Below the pieces are notes generated by a model. It was given only the letters and a program-made list of their open reading frames with translations. It was not told the DNA's origin and did no database searches. The position numbers and the translations under genes are program-made. Of a stretch of DNA of 6,084 nt, positions 5,469 through 6,084 are shown piece after piece (position 1 is the stretch's first letter; each line of letters starts with the position of its first letter). The stretch comes from Bryobacteraceae bacterium (GTDB taxonomy: Bacteria; Acidobacteriota; Terriglobia; Bryobacterales; Bryobacteraceae): assembly GCA_025929455.1 (NCBI GenBank), contig JAICMB010000217.1, positions 1 through 6,084 of the forward strand, given 5' to 3'.

Positions 5469-5531
5469 GGGTGGAACCATAGGCACGACAGCAAGAACGT
5501 CTTCGTGACCACGTCGATAGCTCCGGTTTGA
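5469..5531 (+). repeat. Repeat copy B: diverged copy of a GMC 3'-end piece, in the same frame
   Basis: The first 40 bases match 5169-5208 with about eight differences, and 5487-5508 match with one. Read in the GMC frame it gives GWNHRHDSKNVFV against EWNQLHDIKNVFV, then TTSIAPV and a TGA at 5529. The frame has no stop all the way from the GMC stop codon (5322-5324). Either a partial tandem copy of the gene end survives here, or both are related to a dispersed repeat. The piece also has self-complementary blocks (CACG...CGTG around AAGA...TCTT). Confidence 0.55.
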
Positions 5532-5631
5532 ACAGACCGCAAAACGGCGCACGACCGTATTCGCGCTCGCCGGCGGCAAGAGGAATACCCGTAGCTGCCC
5601 GCAACGGCACGTAACTCTCCACGTCGTGCTT

Positions 5632-5816
5632 GGGGAGGGGCTCTTCCAACCACCTCCCCTTTCCCCGTCCCCCCTCCGGGGCAAGCCGGTGCGGGCGGGT
5701 TCCCCCAGCCGGGGAGCACCCTGCGCGCCAGCAAACCGCGCGCGTCGCATCGCTGCTGCCGGCTTCCCCACACGAGGGCGCCGCCCCTTGTGGATCCCCG
5801 GCACGCCTCCTGCCGG
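5632..5816. repeat. Series of G+C-rich hairpins
   Basis: Three separate perfect stems are seen. GGGGAGG/CCTCCCC is at 5632-5638 and 5653-5659. CCACA/TGTGG at 5768-5772 and 5789-5793 encloses GGGC-GCC-GCCC. CCGGCA/TGCCGG is at 5798-5803 and 5811-5816 with a seven-base loop. Poly-C and poly-G runs between 5656 and 5719 allow more pairing. The density suggests an inserted, non-coding repeat element. Confidence 0.5.
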
Positions 5817-5852
5817 TCCTAAGGAACTCCCGCGACGACGCTCCGACGTGGG

Positions 5853-5889
5853 GCAGGCTTTCAGCCTGCGGCGGGTTGCCAAACCCGCC
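5853..5889. repeat. REP-like pair of abutting hairpins
   Basis: GCAGGCT-TTC-AGCCTGC (5853-5869) is followed with no gap by GGCGGGTT-GCCA-AACCCGCC (5870-5889). Both stems are perfect (7 and 8 bp). Adjacent short palindromes in an intergenic space are the form of REP/BIME elements, which are dispersed in many copies in bacterial genomes. No T-tract follows, so it is not an ordinary terminator. Confidence 0.6.
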
Positions 5890-6009
5890 TCGTCCGCCGC
5901 CGCACCGTGCCCGTACATTTCTCATGGCTTGCTGGCGAGAGCCAGTTCCTTGTAGCCCATGCCCGGCTTCGACGGTTGGCCACTCCAGACCCGCCGCTTT
6001 CCCGCCCGC

Positions 6010-6015
6010 TACAAT
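6010..6015 (+). promoter_or_regulatory. Candidate -10 box of the rightmost gene
   Basis: TACAAT lies 27 bases before the first ATG (6043), giving an expected leader of about 20 bases. No -35 of quality is visible at the usual distance. The tRNA-Thr candidate promoter uses the same hexamer. GGAG at 6022-6025 is too far (17 bases) from the ATG to be a normal ribosome site. Confidence 0.4.
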
Positions 6016-6042
6016 CGCTTCGGAGCAGCCTCTGCAAAAAGC

Positions 6043-6084
6043 ATGATGGAAAACCGCGACATCGCGCGCGTGCTGTACGAAACA
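6043..6084 (+). CDS. polX: Start of a probable DNA polymerase X / PHP-domain protein, cut by the window edge
   Basis: Fourteen codons are visible, beginning with two consecutive ATGs (6043 and 6046); either may be used. The residues MENRDIARVLYET resemble the start of the bacterial PolX family, which begins with a helix-hairpin-helix-containing N-terminal domain opening like M-x-N-x-x-I-A-x-x-L-x-E. PolX proteins carry a polymerase beta-like domain and a C-terminal PHP exonuclease domain and act in base-excision repair in the cytoplasm. None of those domains is visible here, so the call rests on the first 13 residues only. The frame is open to the edge. Confidence 0.5.
   Translation, partial: MMENRDIARVLYET

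Larger units (their letters stand above)
5325..6042. other. Long non-coding region with repeats and hairpins
   Basis: No gene is supported here. The long open frames on both strands overlap each other heavily and are low-complexity, rich in Arg, Gly, Pro and Ala, as expected of very G+C-rich DNA. Within it lie the repeat of the GMC 3' end, the leftward terminator-like hairpin, a hairpin-rich stretch, and the promoter of the next gene. A further hairpin, CTGGC-GAGA-GCCAG with a GNRA-type loop, is at 5932-5945. Confidence 0.6.

Noticed and set aside
5632..5660. GGGGAGG/CCTCCCC hairpin as the GMC terminator
   Set aside because: A 14-base loop, only three Ts after the stem, and more than 300 bases beyond the stop codon make it a poor intrinsic terminator.
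5177..5955. Long overlapping frames on both strands downstream of the GMC gene (up to 216 codons)
   Set aside because: They extend through hairpins and repeats, are low-complexity, and begin or end inside the GMC gene; lack of stops is explained by very high G+C.
1..6084. CRISPR array or rRNA
   Set aside because: No regularly spaced repeats of CRISPR size and no rRNA-like sequence were seen on either strand.

Overview
The window looks like a piece of a G+C-rich soil bacterium, most likely an acidobacterium (Bryobacterales/Solibacter type). This is inferred from the style of the proteins (GMC oxidoreductase, tyrosine integrase tail, PolX-like start) and from -10 boxes sitting almost on the start codons. 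No marker gene proves it.

Left part (1-1278) is an accessory segment with visibly lower G+C; one sampled 60-base line is 45%, against 60% for one in the GMC gene. It holds a minus-strand TIR-domain gene that runs off the left edge, about 600 bases of broken, repeat-bearing DNA, and the last 60 or so codons of a tyrosine recombinase on the plus strand. The recombinase remnant stops 23 bases from the 3' end of a tRNA-Thr(UGU) gene on the minus strand. Together these read as one end of an old tRNA-targeted island carrying a probable immunity gene.

Middle part (1279-3248) is ordinary chromosome: tRNA-Thr, a divergent TrmB-type regulator, and a family 2 glycosyltransferase of the polyprenyl-phosphate sugar transferase type. 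The last two converge and share four bases at their stop codons.

Right part: about 400 bases without a gene but with one inverted repeat (3249-3650), then a complete 557-residue FAD-dependent GMC oxidoreductase with a cysteine cluster that may hold an iron-sulfur centre (3651-5324). About 720 non-coding bases follow (5325-6042). These hold a copy of a piece of the GMC 3' end exactly 300 bases downstream, a hairpin with a T-tract on the minus strand, and a series of G+C-rich hairpins ending in two back-to-back REP-like hairpins. The first 14 codons of a probable DNA polymerase X gene close the window.

The regulator, glycosyltransferase, GMC enzyme and PolX do not form an operon or an evident pathway. 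The most interesting unit is the TIR gene plus integrase remnant plus tRNA-Thr at the left end.
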